The notes below the pieces were generated by a model. It searched no databases. It saw only the letters and a program-made list of their open reading frames with translations, and was not told the origin of the DNA. Made by a program: the position numbers and the translations under genes. A stretch of DNA of 64,000 bases from Methylocystis sp. B8 (GTDB taxonomy: Bacteria; Pseudomonadota; Alphaproteobacteria; Rhizobiales; Beijerinckiaceae). Location of the stretch: assembly GCF_005771425.1 (NCBI RefSeq), contig NZ_VBTZ01000001.1, forward strand, positions 744,001 to 808,000, written 5' to 3'. Positions 54,439 to 64,000 of this stretch are shown here, piece after piece (position 1 is the first letter of the stretch; the number at the start of each line of letters is the position of its first letter).

Positions 54439-54465
54439 GCGGCGTGGTTAGCCGCTGTATTTTTT
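54439..54465 (+). terminator. Possible terminator after yqaA
   Basis: A short GCGGC/GCCGC stem with loop GTGGTTA followed by TGTAT and T5. The stem is only five pairs, so the hairpin is weak, but the T-run and its place between yqaA and the peptidase gene suggest it separates the two. Confidence 0.4.
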
Positions 54466-54481
54466 CACTTCGGAGGTTTCA

Positions 54482-55297
54482 ATGTCTGCACGACAAGAAT
54501 TTTTGAACCTTGGCTATAACCCAACGATCACTGAGACCGGGCGCTCGATCAAGCCGGCTTTTTCTGGAACGCTTCCGACTTCGGCGACCGTCGATCCGCA
54601 ATATCTGCCGCCGCCGCAGGCGCAAGGCACGTCGAAACATATCGGCAGTCCCGGCAGCTGCGCCGCCTGGGCGTCGACCTATGGACTCGCGACCTTTACC
54701 GCCGCGTTGAATTCGCAGACGCCGCCGAGCGATTCGTCATTGCAGGCGAGCCCGGCGCATATCTACATCGAGGTCATGAAACAATATGGCGCCACGCAAT
54801 GCGAGGGTTCGCGGCTCGGCTCCTATCTCGATATTCTGACCCAGGGCGGAACGCCCAACTGGGCGACGGCGCCTTATACGCCAAACTGCTCGACGCTTTG
54901 GTCGGGCTATGATCCGAATGCAGAGATCGACGCGAACTTCCAAATTCCCGGCTGGGCGATGGTGGAGACCTCAGATCTCGACTCCGTCAAGGCGGTCATC
55001 GCCAATGGCGGCGCGCTCTGCTACGGCACGGCGCTGAATTCGGCTTTCATCAGCTACGATGGCTCGCCGAGCCCGATGACCGGACCAATGGACAAGATCA
55101 AGAATCCCGACGGCTCGCTTGTCGGCCATTGCATGCTGATCATCGGCTATGACGACTCGCAAAACGCCATACTGATACAAAACAGCTTCGGGCCGGACTG
55201 GGGCGCCACTTGGAACGGCAGCGGCGGCTATATCTGGATGTGGTACGATCTCTTCCAATATTTGGCGCAGGGGCAGGCGCTCTATGTCACGTCATGA
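54482..55297 (+). CDS. Papain-like (C1) cysteine peptidase homologue
   Basis: A 271-residue protein with the papain triad in order: Cys60 in G-S-P-G-S-C-A-A-W-A, His216 in G-H-C-M-L-I-I-G-Y-D-D and Asn234 in N-S-F-G-P-D-W-G. There is no propeptide and no signal peptide. The N-terminal 45 residues are Pro-rich. It has five cysteines besides the nucleophile. GGAGGT is well placed before the ATG. It lies between yqaA and dsbB and ends 15 bases before dsbB. Substrate and location are unknown; a cytoplasmic or non-classically exported enzyme is possible. Confidence 0.85.
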   Translation: MSARQEFLNLGYNPTITETGRSIKPAFSGTLPTSATVDPQYLPPPQAQGTSKHIGSPGSCAAWASTYGLATFTAALNSQTPPSDSSLQASPAHIYIEVMKQYGATQCEGSRLGSYLDILTQGGTPNWATAPYTPNCSTLWSGYDPNAEIDANFQIPGWAMVETSDLDSVKAVIANGGALCYGTALNSAFISYDGSPSPMTGPMDKIKNPDGSLVGHCMLIIGYDDSQNAILIQNSFGPDWGATWNGSGGYIWMWYDLFQYLAQGQALYVTS

Positions 55298-55311
55298 TGG
55301 TTGGAGCACGA

Positions 55312-55848
55312 ATGGCGCTTCTTGAATCGCGCGAACTTCTCGCGCCACGCCATGTCGCGCTCCTTATCCTCGCCGCCGCCGTCGCGGCGATCGGCGGCGC
55401 TTGGGCCTATGAGTCGCTTGGCTATCTGCCCTGCGAGCTCTGCTACAAGGAGCGCGTTCCCTATTACGCGGCTTTCGCGCTCGCGCCGCTCGCCGCGTTC
55501 GCCGCGCAGACGGGCAGGGAGCGTCTGGCGCGCGCGGCCTTCCTGCTGATGGCGTTGCTCTTCGCCGGCAACGCCATGCTTTCGATCTATCATTCGGGCG
55601 TCGAGTGGAAGATTTTTGCTGGGCCTTCCGATTGTTCGGGACCGCTGACAACGGCGCCGTCGGTTTCAGATTTCATGAAGCAACTCAAGACCACGCGAGT
55701 CGTGCGCTGCGATGAGCCGAACTTATGGATTTTCGGACTGACGCTGGCCAATTGGAATGTCGCGATTTCCGCGGCGTTGGCGGTGCTGGCGGCCTACGCC
55801 TGTTCGGGTCATTGGCGTAAGTTCAGCGCCGTCTTTCCTTCTCAATGA
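55312..55848 (+). CDS. dsbB: Disulfide bond formation protein B
   Basis: Re-oxidises DsbA and passes electrons to quinone. It has 178 residues and four transmembrane helices. The first redox pair is Cys41/Cys44 in P-C-E-L-C-Y, the second periplasmic pair Cys108 and Cys133. ATG 55312 is favoured because GGAG lies 6 bases upstream; ATGs at 55294 and 55297 overlap the preceding gene. No dsbA is in the window. Confidence 0.94.
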   Translation: MALLESRELLAPRHVALLILAAAVAAIGGAWAYESLGYLPCELCYKERVPYYAAFALAPLAAFAAQTGRERLARAAFLLMALLFAGNAMLSIYHSGVEWKIFAGPSDCSGPLTTAPSVSDFMKQLKTTRVVRCDEPNLWIFGLTLANWNVAISAALAVLAAYACSGHWRKFSAVFPSQ

Positions 55849-55859
55849 CATGACGAAGC

Positions 55860-57041
55860 TTACCTCGTCGCCATTCTGGCGCTCGCCCTGAGCTTTTCCG
55901 TCTCGCTCTTTAGTTGCCCGCAGGCGGCGAGAATGTCGCGCCCGCGCGGCGTGCGAACGGGGCTCGCGTAGCCGGCATTAAAGACGATGTCGGAGAAGCG
56001 CTCGATCGTCTCCCAGTCGGAGCATTCGTAAGGCGCGCCCGGCCAGGGATTGAACGGGATCAGATTGATTTTTGCGGGCAAGCCTTTCAGAAGGCGCACA
56101 AGCTCCTTGGCTTCGGCGGGCGAGTCGTTCACGCCCTTCAGCATGACATATTCGAAGGTGATGCGCCTTGCGTTCGACGCGCCAGGATAGTCGCGGCAGG
56201 CCTGCAGCAGCTCTTTGATTGGATATTTCTTGTTGAGCGGCACAAGCTCGTTGCGCAGATCGTCGCGCACCGCGTGCAGCGAAATCGCCAACGCCGGTCC
56301 GCATTCGGCGCCTAAGCGTTCAATCTGCGGCACGACGCCGGAGGTCGAGACAGTGATGCGGCGCTTCGACAACGCAAGCCCGTCACCGTCCGCCATGATC
56401 TCGATCGCCGCCACGACATTATCCAGATTATAGAGCGGCTCGCCCATGCCCATGAAGACGATGTTCGAGATCGCGCGAACGCCCTCGCCCGATGGCACGA
56501 GACCATCACTCGGCCGCTCACGATCGGGAAAATCGCCGAGCCGCTGCCTCGCCACGAGCAATTGCCCGACGATCTCGGCGCACGTCAGATTGCGTACGAG
56601 CGGCTGCGTGCCCGTATGGCAGAAGGTGCAATTTAAAGTGCATCCGACCTGAGATGAGACGCACAGCGTGCCGCGGTCGCTTTCCGGGATATAGACGCAT
56701 TCGATCTCCGCGCCCTTGTCGAAGGCGTCGACCGGCAGCAGTCGCAGCAGCCATTTGCGCGTGCCGTCAGCCGAAATCTGCTCTTCGACGATTTCCGGAA
56801 GGCGCAGCGCGAAAGCCTCAGTGAGCTGCGTCCGCAGCGCCTTTGACACATTCAGCATTTCGCCAAACTCGCGCGCGCCGCGGAAATAGATCCAGTGCCA
56901 GATCTGGGAGACGCGCATGCGAATTTCGCGCTCGGGCAGGCCGAGCGCGCGCAAGGCGTCGCCGATCTCCGCGCGGGTCATGCCGGCGAGCGAGGGCTTA
57001 AGCGGTAGAACTGGCGCTGCGGAAGTGTCGGACAGATTCAT
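55860..57041 (-). CDS. rlmN: 23S rRNA (adenine2503-C2)/tRNA methyltransferase RlmN
   Basis: Radical-SAM enzyme that methylates C2 of A2503 in 23S rRNA and A37 of some tRNAs. It has 393 residues. The iron-sulfur motif C-T-L-N-C-T-F-C is near 133-140, G-M-G-E-P-L near 200 follows, and the methyl-carrying cysteine lies in the C-terminal A-A-C-G-Q-L near 373. The N-terminal helical part ([10 protein letters not shown]) is typical. It is divergent from the MFS pump gene, sharing the 150-base region 57042-57191. Confidence 0.97.
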   Translation of the reverse strand: MNLSDTSAAPVLPLKPSLAGMTRAEIGDALRALGLPEREIRMRVSQIWHWIYFRGAREFGEMLNVSKALRTQLTEAFALRLPEIVEEQISADGTRKWLLRLLPVDAFDKGAEIECVYIPESDRGTLCVSSQVGCTLNCTFCHTGTQPLVRNLTCAEIVGQLLVARQRLGDFPDRERPSDGLVPSGEGVRAISNIVFMGMGEPLYNLDNVVAAIEIMADGDGLALSKRRITVSTSGVVPQIERLGAECGPALAISLHAVRDDLRNELVPLNKKYPIKELLQACRDYPGASNARRITFEYVMLKGVNDSPAEAKELVRLLKGLPAKINLIPFNPWPGAPYECSDWETIERFSDIVFNAGYASPVRTPRGRDILAACGQLKSETEKLRASARMATR

Positions 57042-57191
57042 GAATTCCTCGAAGAGCGCCCCTTATATCATGTCTTCGCGCGATTTTTTTTTGAGAGGCA
57101 GCCATCGACGTGATACGGGGGCGGAGGCCGCGTTTCTTGAAGTCGCCCGCCAAAACCGATAAACCCTGCGCGCTCACGCCCAAGACGGCTG

Positions 57192-58769
57192 ATGGAGCGA
57201 CTTCCTTTGCACAGCTTTGCGCCCGACGCATCCGATCCTTCGCTCAAGGCGACGCGCCGGGAGTGGATCGGGCTCGCCGTCATCGCCTTGCCCTGCATGG
57301 TCTATTCGATGGACCTCACGGTTCTCAATCTCGCGATTCCGTCGCTGACGGCTGAGCTGCGGCCGAGCGCGTCGCAACTGCTGTGGATCATCGACATCTA
57401 CGGCTTCATGGTTGCCGGCTTCCTGATGATCATGGGCGGCCTCGGCGATCGCATCGGCAGGCGCAAGGTGTTGCTGCTGGGCGCCGCCGCCTTCGGCGTC
57501 ATGTCGATCGTCGCGGCCTTTTCGAAATCGGCGCAGACGCTCATTCTCGCGCGCGCCGCGCTCGGCGTCGCAGGAGCGACGCTGGCGCCTTCGACGCTGT
57601 CGCTGATCACCAACATGTTCCGCAATCCGCAGGAGCGGACCTTTGCGGTCAGCATGTGGATTTCGGCCTTTTCCGCGGGCGCTATTATAGGTCCGCTCGT
57701 CGGCGGCGCGCTTATCCAATCCTTCGGCTGGGCCTCGGTCTTTATCGCTGGCGTTCCGGTGATGGTCCTTCTGCTCATCCTCGGGCCGACGCTTTTGCCG
57801 GAATATCGCGATCGGAAGGCGGGCCGGCTGGATCTCGCCAGCGCGCTTCTATCGCTCGCGGCGGTGCTGTCCTTCATCTACGGCTTGAAGCGCGCCGCCG
57901 AGTCGGGTTTCGGCGCCGACTCTGTCGTTCCTATGGCGGCGGGCGTCGCACTCGCGGCCCTGCTCCTGCGCCGGCAGGCGCGGCTGGAAGACCCGCTGAT
58001 CGATCTTGCGCTATTTCGTTCGCGCTCGCTGAACATGGCGCTTTGCATCAACATACTCGGCGTCTTCTTCATGTTCGGATCGTTCATCCTGCTCGCACAG
58101 TATTATCAGCTGGTCGCGGGATTGACGCCGCTCGACGCAGGTCTGTGGTCGACGCCGTCGGCGGTCATCTTTACGGTCGGCTCCTTCGCGACGCCTGCGC
58201 TCGCGCGCAGGATCAAGCCCGTCAGTCTCCTCGCTGGCGGCCTCATCGTTGCGGGAGCAGGATTTATCGGACTCGCTCTGGCGAGCGGTTTCTACGGCGT
58301 TCTCTTGTCTTCGCTGCTTCTTGCCGGCTTCACGCCGGTGATCGCGCTGACGACGGAAATCATCGTCACGTCGGCGCCGCCGGAGCGCGCCGGCGCGGCC
58401 TCCGCTCTCTCCGAGACCGCGAATGAACTCGGCGGCGCGCTCGGCATCGGCGTGCTCGGCAGTCTCGTCACGTTAATCTACCGAGCCAAAATGGCCGGGG
58501 TCGTCGTGGGACTTCCGCCGGATGTCGCGCGGGTCGCGGGAGCGACGCTTGGCGGCGCCGCGGATGCGGTCAAATTACTGTCCGCCGAACAGGCGGAGAG
58601 GACGCTCTCCGCGGCGCGCGACGCTTTCTGCGCCGGATTTCAGGCGACAGCAGTGCTGGGCGCTCTGGGGCTTTTCGGCGCCGCCCTCGCGACGAAGATT
58701 GCGCTTAAGGAAGCGCGGTCAGCACAGGTTGCAGGCGCGGACGAAAAGACGAGTTCAGCCGCCGCGTAA
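57192..58769 (+). CDS. MFS multidrug exporter, 14-helix DHA2 family
   Basis: Drug/proton antiporter of the inner membrane, 525 residues with 14 hydrophobic segments. The DHA2 signatures are L-N-L-A-I-P-S-L near 44 (motif D1), G-G-L-G-D-R-I-G-R-R-K near 84-94 (motif A) and G-A-I-I-G-P-L-V-G-G near 170-179 (motif C, antiporters). The general pattern is close to SmvA/LfrA/QacA. There is no obvious ribosome site before ATG 57192. No TetR-type regulator is adjacent, so regulation is unknown. Confidence 0.92.
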   Translation: MERLPLHSFAPDASDPSLKATRREWIGLAVIALPCMVYSMDLTVLNLAIPSLTAELRPSASQLLWIIDIYGFMVAGFLMIMGGLGDRIGRRKVLLLGAAAFGVMSIVAAFSKSAQTLILARAALGVAGATLAPSTLSLITNMFRNPQERTFAVSMWISAFSAGAIIGPLVGGALIQSFGWASVFIAGVPVMVLLLILGPTLLPEYRDRKAGRLDLASALLSLAAVLSFIYGLKRAAESGFGADSVVPMAAGVALAALLLRRQARLEDPLIDLALFRSRSLNMALCINILGVFFMFGSFILLAQYYQLVAGLTPLDAGLWSTPSAVIFTVGSFATPALARRIKPVSLLAGGLIVAGAGFIGLALASGFYGVLLSSLLLAGFTPVIALTTEIIVTSAPPERAGAASALSETANELGGALGIGVLGSLVTLIYRAKMAGVVVGLPPDVARVAGATLGGAADAVKLLSAEQAERTLSAARDAFCAGFQATAVLGALGLFGAALATKIALKEARSAQVAGADEKTSSAAA

Positions 58770-58797
58770 CGCATCGTCCGTCACCGCCTTGTCACGT

Positions 58798-58823
58798 CGC
58801 GCGAGGAGCTTTAGCCTCTCGCG
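58798..58823 (+). terminator. Possible terminator after the MFS gene
   Basis: A CGCGAG/CTCGCG imperfect hairpin enclosing GAGCTTTAGCCT, followed after some bases by a T-rich stretch (TTCTCTTACTTTTTGC). The distance to the T-run makes termination uncertain. Confidence 0.4.
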
Positions 58824-58854
58824 GTTCTCTTACTTTTTGCTTTGAGGTAATTTC

Positions 58855-59967
58855 ATGAGGCTGGCATCCTTCAACGTCGAGAATCTTTTCGATCGCGCAC
58901 GCGCAATGAATCTCAAGGACGCTGCGGATGGCAAACCGATTCTCGAACGTTTCGCGGAGCTGAACGCGCTGCTGGCGCAGCCTTCTTACAGCTCGGCAGA
59001 CAAAAAGCGCATGGCGAAGCTCATAATGGAGCTTGATTTAGAGAAATCAGACACCGGCGATTTCGTCATCCTGCGGCGCAACAGAGGCGGGTTGGTCAAG
59101 CGGCCCAAATCGGGCGGCGTCGAGATTATCGCCGAGGGACGCGCCGATTGGGTTGGCTCACTAGAATTGCGCGACGAGCCGATAGATGAACAGGCGATGA
59201 GAAATACGGCGCGCGTGATGAGAGACATCGAGGCCGATGTTCTCGGAGTCATCGAAGTCGAGAGCCGGCCGGTCCTGCGAGATTTCAACGCCAACGTTAT
59301 CGCTGCTCCTGGAGGTGAGATATTCCGTCACGCGATGGTGATCGATGGAAACGATGCGCGCGGCATCGATGTTGGCCTCTTGACGCGGCAAGAGTTTCCG
59401 ATCGGCGTGCTACGCAGTCACGTCGACGATATGTTGACCGAGCGAGACCCGATCTTTTCGCGAGATTGCGCCGAGTTCGAGGTGACGGCGCCTTCCGGCG
59501 CGCGCATTCTGCTGATGCTCAATCACTTTAAGAGCAAGGGCTTCGGTTCGCAGCAATCATCCAACGCCAAGCGTCACGCTCAGGCGAAGCGGGTGGCGGA
59601 GATCTACGACGAACGCATCGCGATGGGGATCAAGAACATCGCCGTCATGGGCGACTTCAACGACACGTCCGACAGCGAATCCCTGCGTCCTCTCATCGAA
59701 GGGACGAATTTAAAGGACATTTTCCTCCATCCGAAATTTGAGGACGGTGGTTTCCCGGGCACTTACGGCAATTGCGCCGCTAATAATAAGATCGATTTCA
59801 TCCTGCTTTCGCCGGCGCTGTTCGACAAGGTCACGGGCGGCGGGGTGTTTCGAAAGGGCATGTGGCCTGGCGCGCGCGCCAAGCGCTGGGAGGCCTATCC
59901 GGAAGTCGCCCGCAAGGAGGACGCCGCCTCCGATCACGCGGCTGTATGGGCGGACATCAAACTCTAA
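58855..59967 (+). CDS. Endonuclease/exonuclease/phosphatase family protein
   Basis: A 370-residue protein of the EEP (DNase I-like) fold. Seen: N-x-E-N-L-F near 6-11 for the first Asn/Glu pair, I-E-V-E-S-R near 140 for the metal-binding Glu, L-N-H-F-K-S-K near 223, G-D-F-N-D-T near 267-272, and S-D-H-A-A-V-W near 360-366 with the catalytic Asp-His. There is no signal peptide. The substrate could be DNA, nucleotides or phospholipids. GAGGT precedes the ATG. It overlaps the 3' end of the following convergent gene by 4 bases. Confidence 0.93.
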   Translation: MRLASFNVENLFDRARAMNLKDAADGKPILERFAELNALLAQPSYSSADKKRMAKLIMELDLEKSDTGDFVILRRNRGGLVKRPKSGGVEIIAEGRADWVGSLELRDEPIDEQAMRNTARVMRDIEADVLGVIEVESRPVLRDFNANVIAAPGGEIFRHAMVIDGNDARGIDVGLLTRQEFPIGVLRSHVDDMLTERDPIFSRDCAEFEVTAPSGARILLMLNHFKSKGFGSQQSSNAKRHAQAKRVAEIYDERIAMGIKNIAVMGDFNDTSDSESLRPLIEGTNLKDIFLHPKFEDGGFPGTYGNCAANNKIDFILLSPALFDKVTGGGVFRKGMWPGARAKRWEAYPEVARKEDAASDHAAVWADIKL

Positions 59968-60773
59968 GGCGAAATTCGTTCGATCAGCGCCACGGCGGCG
60001 GCCGGATTGCGCTCCTTCGCGCCGCTGATGACATAGACAAAGACGTCTCGGGGCGTCGCCGCCTTCGGTTGTGTTCCCGCAACATAGTCGAGCCCGCTCG
60101 GCGCTGCGCCGCTCGCCCATTGTCGCGCACGCTGCGCCCAGTCGTCGAGCGCTTTACCATCATAGCCAAGCGGCGCGTCGGAACGCGTTCCCATAATGCG
60201 CGTATATACGAAAGGTGCCGTCAGATCGGCGATGAGCGGATATTTCGAATCCGCCGCGATGACGATGGCGACGCCATGTTGGCGCGCCAGCGCGACGAAC
60301 TCAGTCGTCTTGAAGCTGTCATGTCGCACTTCAATGGCGTGCATTAGCGCATGGCTCCCGATCTTCTTCGGCAGCAGCGAGACAAAAGCGTCGAAAAATT
60401 CCGGGTCGAATTTCTTCGTGGGCAGAAATTGCCACAAGATGGGTCCGAGTTTATCTCCAAGCTCCATCACGCCGCTTGCGAAGAAGCGCTCGATCGACTC
60501 GCCGGCCTCCTTCGGCGTTTTGCGCATCACCGCGAAGCGCGGCGCCTTAACGCTGAAAATGAAATCCTCTGGCGTTTCGTCGCGCCATTTGGCGAAGCTC
60601 GTCGCGCTTTGCGTGCGGTAATAGGTTGCGTTGATTTCGATCGAGGTGAGCTTGCGGCTCGCATATTCGAGTTCGCGCTTATGCGCCAGGCCGGCGGGAT
60701 AAAAGGAGTCGCGCCAGGGCGCGTAATTCCACCCGCCCACCCCGACATAGATGCGTTCCGTCTTTCCACTCAT
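59964..60773 (-). CDS. DUF72 family TIM-barrel protein
   Basis: A 269-residue soluble protein with the DUF72 signature: Y-V-G-V-G-G-W-N-Y near 8-16, W-R-D-S-F-Y-P near 19, E-I-N-A-T-Y-Y near 46, F-S-V-K-A-P-R near 72 and L-W-Q-F-L-P near 113, then V-E-V-R/E-V-R-H near 147. The fold is a TIM barrel; the reaction is not established. It converges on the EEP-family gene with a 4-base overlap. Confidence 0.93.
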   Translation of the reverse strand: MSGKTERIYVGVGGWNYAPWRDSFYPAGLAHKRELEYASRKLTSIEINATYYRTQSATSFAKWRDETPEDFIFSVKAPRFAVMRKTPKEAGESIERFFASGVMELGDKLGPILWQFLPTKKFDPEFFDAFVSLLPKKIGSHALMHAIEVRHDSFKTTEFVALARQHGVAIVIAADSKYPLIADLTAPFVYTRIMGTRSDAPLGYDGKALDDWAQRARQWASGAAPSGLDYVAGTQPKAATPRDVFVYVISGAKERNPAAAVALIERISP

Positions 60774-60908
60774 ATGCTTTCCAGCCTAATATCTCGAGGG
60801 CTTGAGAACTGACCCTACCGCGCCATCTTGGCGTCATCGCCAACATATTTATCTTCGTCGCCGGCTGTCGATTGTTAGAGGATCGCCGGGACGTTCGGGA
60901 GACCCGCA

Positions 60909-62243
60909 ATGGCGGCGAATACTATCTGGAAAATCGTTTTTGCTTTGGCCGCAATTGCGCTCGCCGCCTGCGATCGCGGCCCGGAACTGCCAGAGAGCGC
61001 CGGCTATGGACCTAATCCGACGCTGCCCGAGCCGCACCCGACCGGCGCCTTTCCTTACGTCAACATCGCGCGCGCGGTGGGCTGGTCGGGCGCTGGCAAG
61101 CCCACGCCGGCGGAGGGTTTACGCGTCGAAGCCTTTGCGACGGGGTTCGATCATCCGCGCTGGCTGTATGAATTGCCGAACGGCGACATTCTTGTCGCCG
61201 AAACCGATGCGCCGCCCAAGTCCGAAAACGAAGGCGGCGGCGGCGGCGTTCGCGGCTTCTTTATGGGCCTCTATATGCGCCAAGCCGGCGCCGATCACCC
61301 CAGCGCAAACCGCATCACGATCCTGCGCGACGCCGACGGCGACGGCGTCGCCGAGACGAAGGAAGCTTTTCTGGAAAACCTCTATTCGCCCTTCGGCATG
61401 GCGCTCGTTGGCAATCAACTTTACGTCGCCAACGCCGATTCGCTCATGCGTTTTCCGTATAAGGAAGGCGACACGCGCATCGAAGCGCCGCCGGAAAAGG
61501 TCGTTGAACTGCCGTCAGGACGAAATTGGCACTGGACCAAGAGCCTCGTCGCCGACCCTGTAGGCTCGCGCCTTTACGTGGGCGTGGGGTCCAACTCCAA
61601 TGTCGCCGAGAATGGGATGGACGAGGAGCATAACCGCGCCGACATCTTGGAAATCAATCCGGTGACAGGAGACATGCGCGCGTTCGCCTCTGGTCTGCGC
61701 AATCCGGTCGGGATGGACTGGAATCCGGCGACAGGAGACCTCTGGGCCTCGGTAAATGAACGCGACGAACTCGGCGACAGTCTGCCGCCCGATTACATGA
61801 CGAAGGTGCGCGAGGGCGCGTTTTATGGCTGGCCATACAGCTACTATGGTCAGCATGTGGACGAGCGCGTGCAGCCGCAGAATCCTGAACTGGTCAAAGA
61901 GGCGATCCGGCCGGATTATGCGCTCGGCTCTCACACGGGCTCCCTCGGATTTACATTCGTCGGCGACGCCGACCTCGGTCCCTTTCAGAACGGCGCGATC
62001 ATTGGCCAGCATGGCTCTTGGAACCGCAGTCCGAAGGCCGGATACCGCGTGATCTTTGTGAAGTTTGAAAACGGCGTTCCCGTCGGCGGGCCGAAAGAGG
62101 TGCTGACCGGCTTTCTGAACGAACGTGGTGAAGCGCAGGGGAGGCCCGTCGGCGTCATCATCGACAAGCGCGGCGGTCTGCTCGTCGCCGATGACGTCGG
62201 CGGCGTCGTATGGCGGGTGACAGCGGCCAAGGAAGCGCATTGA
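60909..62243 (+). CDS. PQQ-dependent sugar-dehydrogenase-like lipoprotein
   Basis: A predicted lipoprotein of 444 residues with lipobox L-A-A-C near 19-22, so it is anchored in the envelope. The mature part is a six-bladed propeller like soluble glucose/sorbosone dehydrogenases (GSDH): F-D-H-P-R-W-L-Y near 80, N-R-I-T-I-L near 137, G-V-G-S-N-S-N near 220, [10 protein letters not shown] near 261, and H-G-S-W-N-R near 368. PQQ binding is by family inference. GGGAGA precedes the ATG. Confidence 0.9.
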   Translation: MAANTIWKIVFALAAIALAACDRGPELPESAGYGPNPTLPEPHPTGAFPYVNIARAVGWSGAGKPTPAEGLRVEAFATGFDHPRWLYELPNGDILVAETDAPPKSENEGGGGGVRGFFMGLYMRQAGADHPSANRITILRDADGDGVAETKEAFLENLYSPFGMALVGNQLYVANADSLMRFPYKEGDTRIEAPPEKVVELPSGRNWHWTKSLVADPVGSRLYVGVGSNSNVAENGMDEEHNRADILEINPVTGDMRAFASGLRNPVGMDWNPATGDLWASVNERDELGDSLPPDYMTKVREGAFYGWPYSYYGQHVDERVQPQNPELVKEAIRPDYALGSHTGSLGFTFVGDADLGPFQNGAIIGQHGSWNRSPKAGYRVIFVKFENGVPVGGPKEVLTGFLNERGEAQGRPVGVIIDKRGGLLVADDVGGVVWRVTAAKEAH

Positions 62244-62330
62244 CCGGCTTCGCTCGCATTTAGCCGCCGCCTGTGCTAACGGCTGCGGCCAGCTCGGCTT
62301 TTTCCGGGCGGAGTCAAGGGTCTGGAGCAG

Positions 62331-63104
62331 ATGTCCGATATTTTCCATGAGGTCGACGAAGACGTCCGGCGCGACAAAGCAGCGGAGCTTTGGCGGCGCT
62401 ATCAGACGCCGATCCTGATCCTCGCCGTTCTGGTCGTCGCCGCGACCGGCGCATGGAGTTATTACCAGACCAACCGCCAGAAGGTGGCGGAAGCCGCCAA
62501 CGCCAGGTTCGAAGCGGCGGTCGCGCTCGCCAATGAAGGCAAGACAAAGGAGGCGGCAGCCGTATTCGACGCTCTCGTCAAGGATGCTCCAAAGGGCTAC
62601 CAGACGCTCGCCCGCATTCGCGCCGCGGAGTTGCGCGAGGACAAGGCGCGCGCGCTTGAGGAACTGAACGCGATCGCCGAGGACAAGAACGTCGACAAGC
62701 TCAATCAGGAAGTGGCGCTGCTGCGCGCGGCCCTGATCATTCTCGAGAGCGGCGATCGACAGAAAATGGAGCGCGCGCTCGGGCCGATGATGACGTCGAA
62801 CGATGCGTTCCGCTTCTCGGCGCAGGAATGGAATGGCCTTGACGCGCTCGCCAATGACGATTTCGACGAGGCCGAGCGAGTCTTTAACATTCTGCTCAGC
62901 GATCGCGACGCCCCGCAGTCCATGCGTCAGCGCGCCGCCGCCTATCGCGGACTGCTTCACGCCAAGCGCGGACCAAAACCGGCCGCAGCGGCGCCTGCGG
63001 GAAGCGGCGCAACGAGCGGCAATGTCTCTGTCACGCCGGTGATCGAGCCTGAGGAAGGAGCGTCATCCAGCGACGCGCCCTTCGAGGTGAAGCCGTCGAA
63101 GTAA
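62331..63104 (+). CDS. YfgM-like TPR protein (ancillary translocon/envelope factor)
   Basis: A 257-residue protein. It has a short cytoplasmic N-terminus with basic residues ([12 protein letters not shown]), one transmembrane helix (about 28-48) and periplasmic TPR-like helices (about 55-210). The C-terminal 45 residues are Ala/Pro/Ser-rich. This is the layout of YfgM, which sits near bamB and der in many bacteria; here der follows after 38 bases and bamB is absent between them. GGAG precedes the ATG. Confidence 0.85.
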   Translation: MSDIFHEVDEDVRRDKAAELWRRYQTPILILAVLVVAATGAWSYYQTNRQKVAEAANARFEAAVALANEGKTKEAAAVFDALVKDAPKGYQTLARIRAAELREDKARALEELNAIAEDKNVDKLNQEVALLRAALIILESGDRQKMERALGPMMTSNDAFRFSAQEWNGLDALANDDFDEAERVFNILLSDRDAPQSMRQRAAAYRGLLHAKRGPKPAAAAPAGSGATSGNVSVTPVIEPEEGASSSDAPFEVKPSK

Positions 63105-63142
63105 CGCGCGTGGTCGCGCGCAAGCGCGGCGAGAAACGAGTC

Positions 63143-64000
63143 ATGTCCTTTTCGCTCGCGATCATCGGCCGTCCGAATGTCGGCAAATCGACGCTGTTCA
63201 ATCGCCTGACAGGTAAAAAGCTGGCGCTTGTCGACGATCGTCCGGGTGTCACCCGCGACCGTCGCGAGGGCGACGCCAGGCTCGCCGATTTGCGCTTCAC
63301 TATCATCGACACGGCGGGACTCGAGGAAGGCCCGAGCGCGACGCTGGAAGGGCGAATGCGCGCTCAAACCGAGAGCGCAATTCTCGCCGCCGACGCCATT
63401 CTCTTCCTCATTGACGCGCGCGCCGGCGTCACGCCTGACGACAAATATTTCGCTGATCTGGTTCGACGCGCCGGCAAGCCTGTCATCCTCGTCGCCAACA
63501 AGGCTGAGGGAAAGGCGGGCGAAGCGGGCGCCTATGACGCCTTTTCGCTCGGCCTCGGCGATCCCGTGCCGCTTTCCGCTGAACATGGCGAGGGCATGGG
63601 CGAACTCTATGACGCGCTGCGCGAGGCTCTGCCCGAAGAGACCGCCGAGCCTGAGGAAGAAGAATGTCTCATTGAAGAGAATCTGCGGAGCGATGAGGAG
63701 GATGGCAGCGACCTCGATGTGACGAAGCCGTTGCGGATCGCGGTCGTCGGTCGGCCCAATGCCGGGAAATCGACGCTGATCAACCGCATACTCGGCGAAG
63801 AGCGGCTGCTGACTGGACCCGAAGCGGGGATTACGCGCGATTCGATTTCTGTCGATTTCGTTTGGCGCGACCGGAAGATGAAGCTTTTCGACACCGCCGG
63901 TCTGCGCAAGCGTGCGCGCGTTGTCGACAAGCTGGAAAAGCTTTCCGCCGCAGACGCGCTGCGCGCCGTGCGGTTCTCGGAAGTCGTCGTGCTGCTCATT
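63143..64000 (+). CDS. der: GTPase Der (EngA), partial, 3' end outside window
   Basis: Tandem-GTPase needed for 50S ribosome assembly. The 286 visible residues show G-domain 1 (G-R-P-N-V-G-K-S-T near 9-17, D-T-A-G near 56, N-K-A-E near 119) and the start of G-domain 2 (G-R-P-N-A-G-K-S-T near 204, D-T-A-G-L near 250), joined by an acidic linker. In the first domain N-K-x-E replaces the usual N-K-x-D. The rest of domain 2 and the KH-like domain lie beyond the window edge. It follows the YfgM-like gene. Confidence 0.97.
   Translation, partial: MSFSLAIIGRPNVGKSTLFNRLTGKKLALVDDRPGVTRDRREGDARLADLRFTIIDTAGLEEGPSATLEGRMRAQTESAILAADAILFLIDARAGVTPDDKYFADLVRRAGKPVILVANKAEGKAGEAGAYDAFSLGLGDPVPLSAEHGEGMGELYDALREALPEETAEPEEEECLIEENLRSDEEDGSDLDVTKPLRIAVVGRPNAGKSTLINRILGEERLLTGPEAGITRDSISVDFVWRDRKMKLFDTAGLRKRARVVDKLEKLSAADALRAVRFSEVVVLLI

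Overview
The window is a gene-dense, GC-rich stretch of an alphaproteobacterial chromosome. A tol cluster, queA/tgt, ftsK followed by lolA, a CtrA-type binding site and several small exported proteins typical of Hyphomicrobiales point to that order. A copper-type TonB receptor and a probable HaoB-like protein suggest a methanotroph or ammonia-oxidiser-like relative such as Methylocystaceae; that is an inference, because no methane or hydroxylamine oxidation enzyme lies in the window. There is no prophage, insertion sequence, CRISPR array or rRNA. One tRNA, Leu(CAA), is present. Both ends cut genes: sdhB on the left and der on the right.

Layout. 1-2872: sdhB end, a multi-pass membrane protein, a small secreted protein and asd. 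2939-9816: lolA-like, ftsK, a YihY-family membrane protein, an LprI-like protein and the potassium transporter kup. 9822-13465: uvrC, a glutathione transferase, a palindromic repeat and ung. 13534-17253: tolQ-tolR-tolA-tolB on the minus strand, without pal or cpoB. 17463-19028: an island of lower GC with one membrane-anchored repeat protein. 19029-23047: a HaoB-like protein, a TonB-dependent receptor with a Cys-x-x-His-Met plug motif, and a small Cys/His membrane protein, which together look like a copper-handling module. 23326-25952: a LuxR-type regulator, an Hsp20 gene with a probable ROSE RNA thermometer, and a proline-rich exported protein. 26410-34242: gltB, a diguanylate cyclase, gltD and a small membrane protein. 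34295-38690: L,D-transpeptidase, SGNH/DUF459 protein, a small exported protein, RNase T2 and rlmJ. 38763-44529: a Trp/Arg-repeat miniprotein, a GST, a LysM protein, coaD, two cyclophilins, and queA - small gene - tgt in overlapping order. 44747-46231: an XRE/HigA-like regulator followed by an orphan DNA methyltransferase. 46241-53399: recG, a D,D-dipeptidase, pyrE, a YfcG-like GST, DUF2165, a glycine-zipper protein, a patatin-like lipase and an AIM24-like protein. 53600-64000: tRNA-Leu, yqaA, a papain-like peptidase, dsbB, rlmN, an MFS pump, an EEP-family protein, DUF72, a PQQ-type sugar dehydrogenase lipoprotein, a YfgM-like protein and der.

Most of the window is housekeeping. The parts most worth a second look are the predicted copper-uptake module, the toxin-less HigA/orphan methyltransferase pair, the cyclic-di-GMP synthase placed between the two glutamate synthase subunits, the papain-like peptidase between yqaA and dsbB, the RNA thermometer, and the CtrA box ahead of ftsK. 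Functional calls rest on motifs read by eye; no database search was run.
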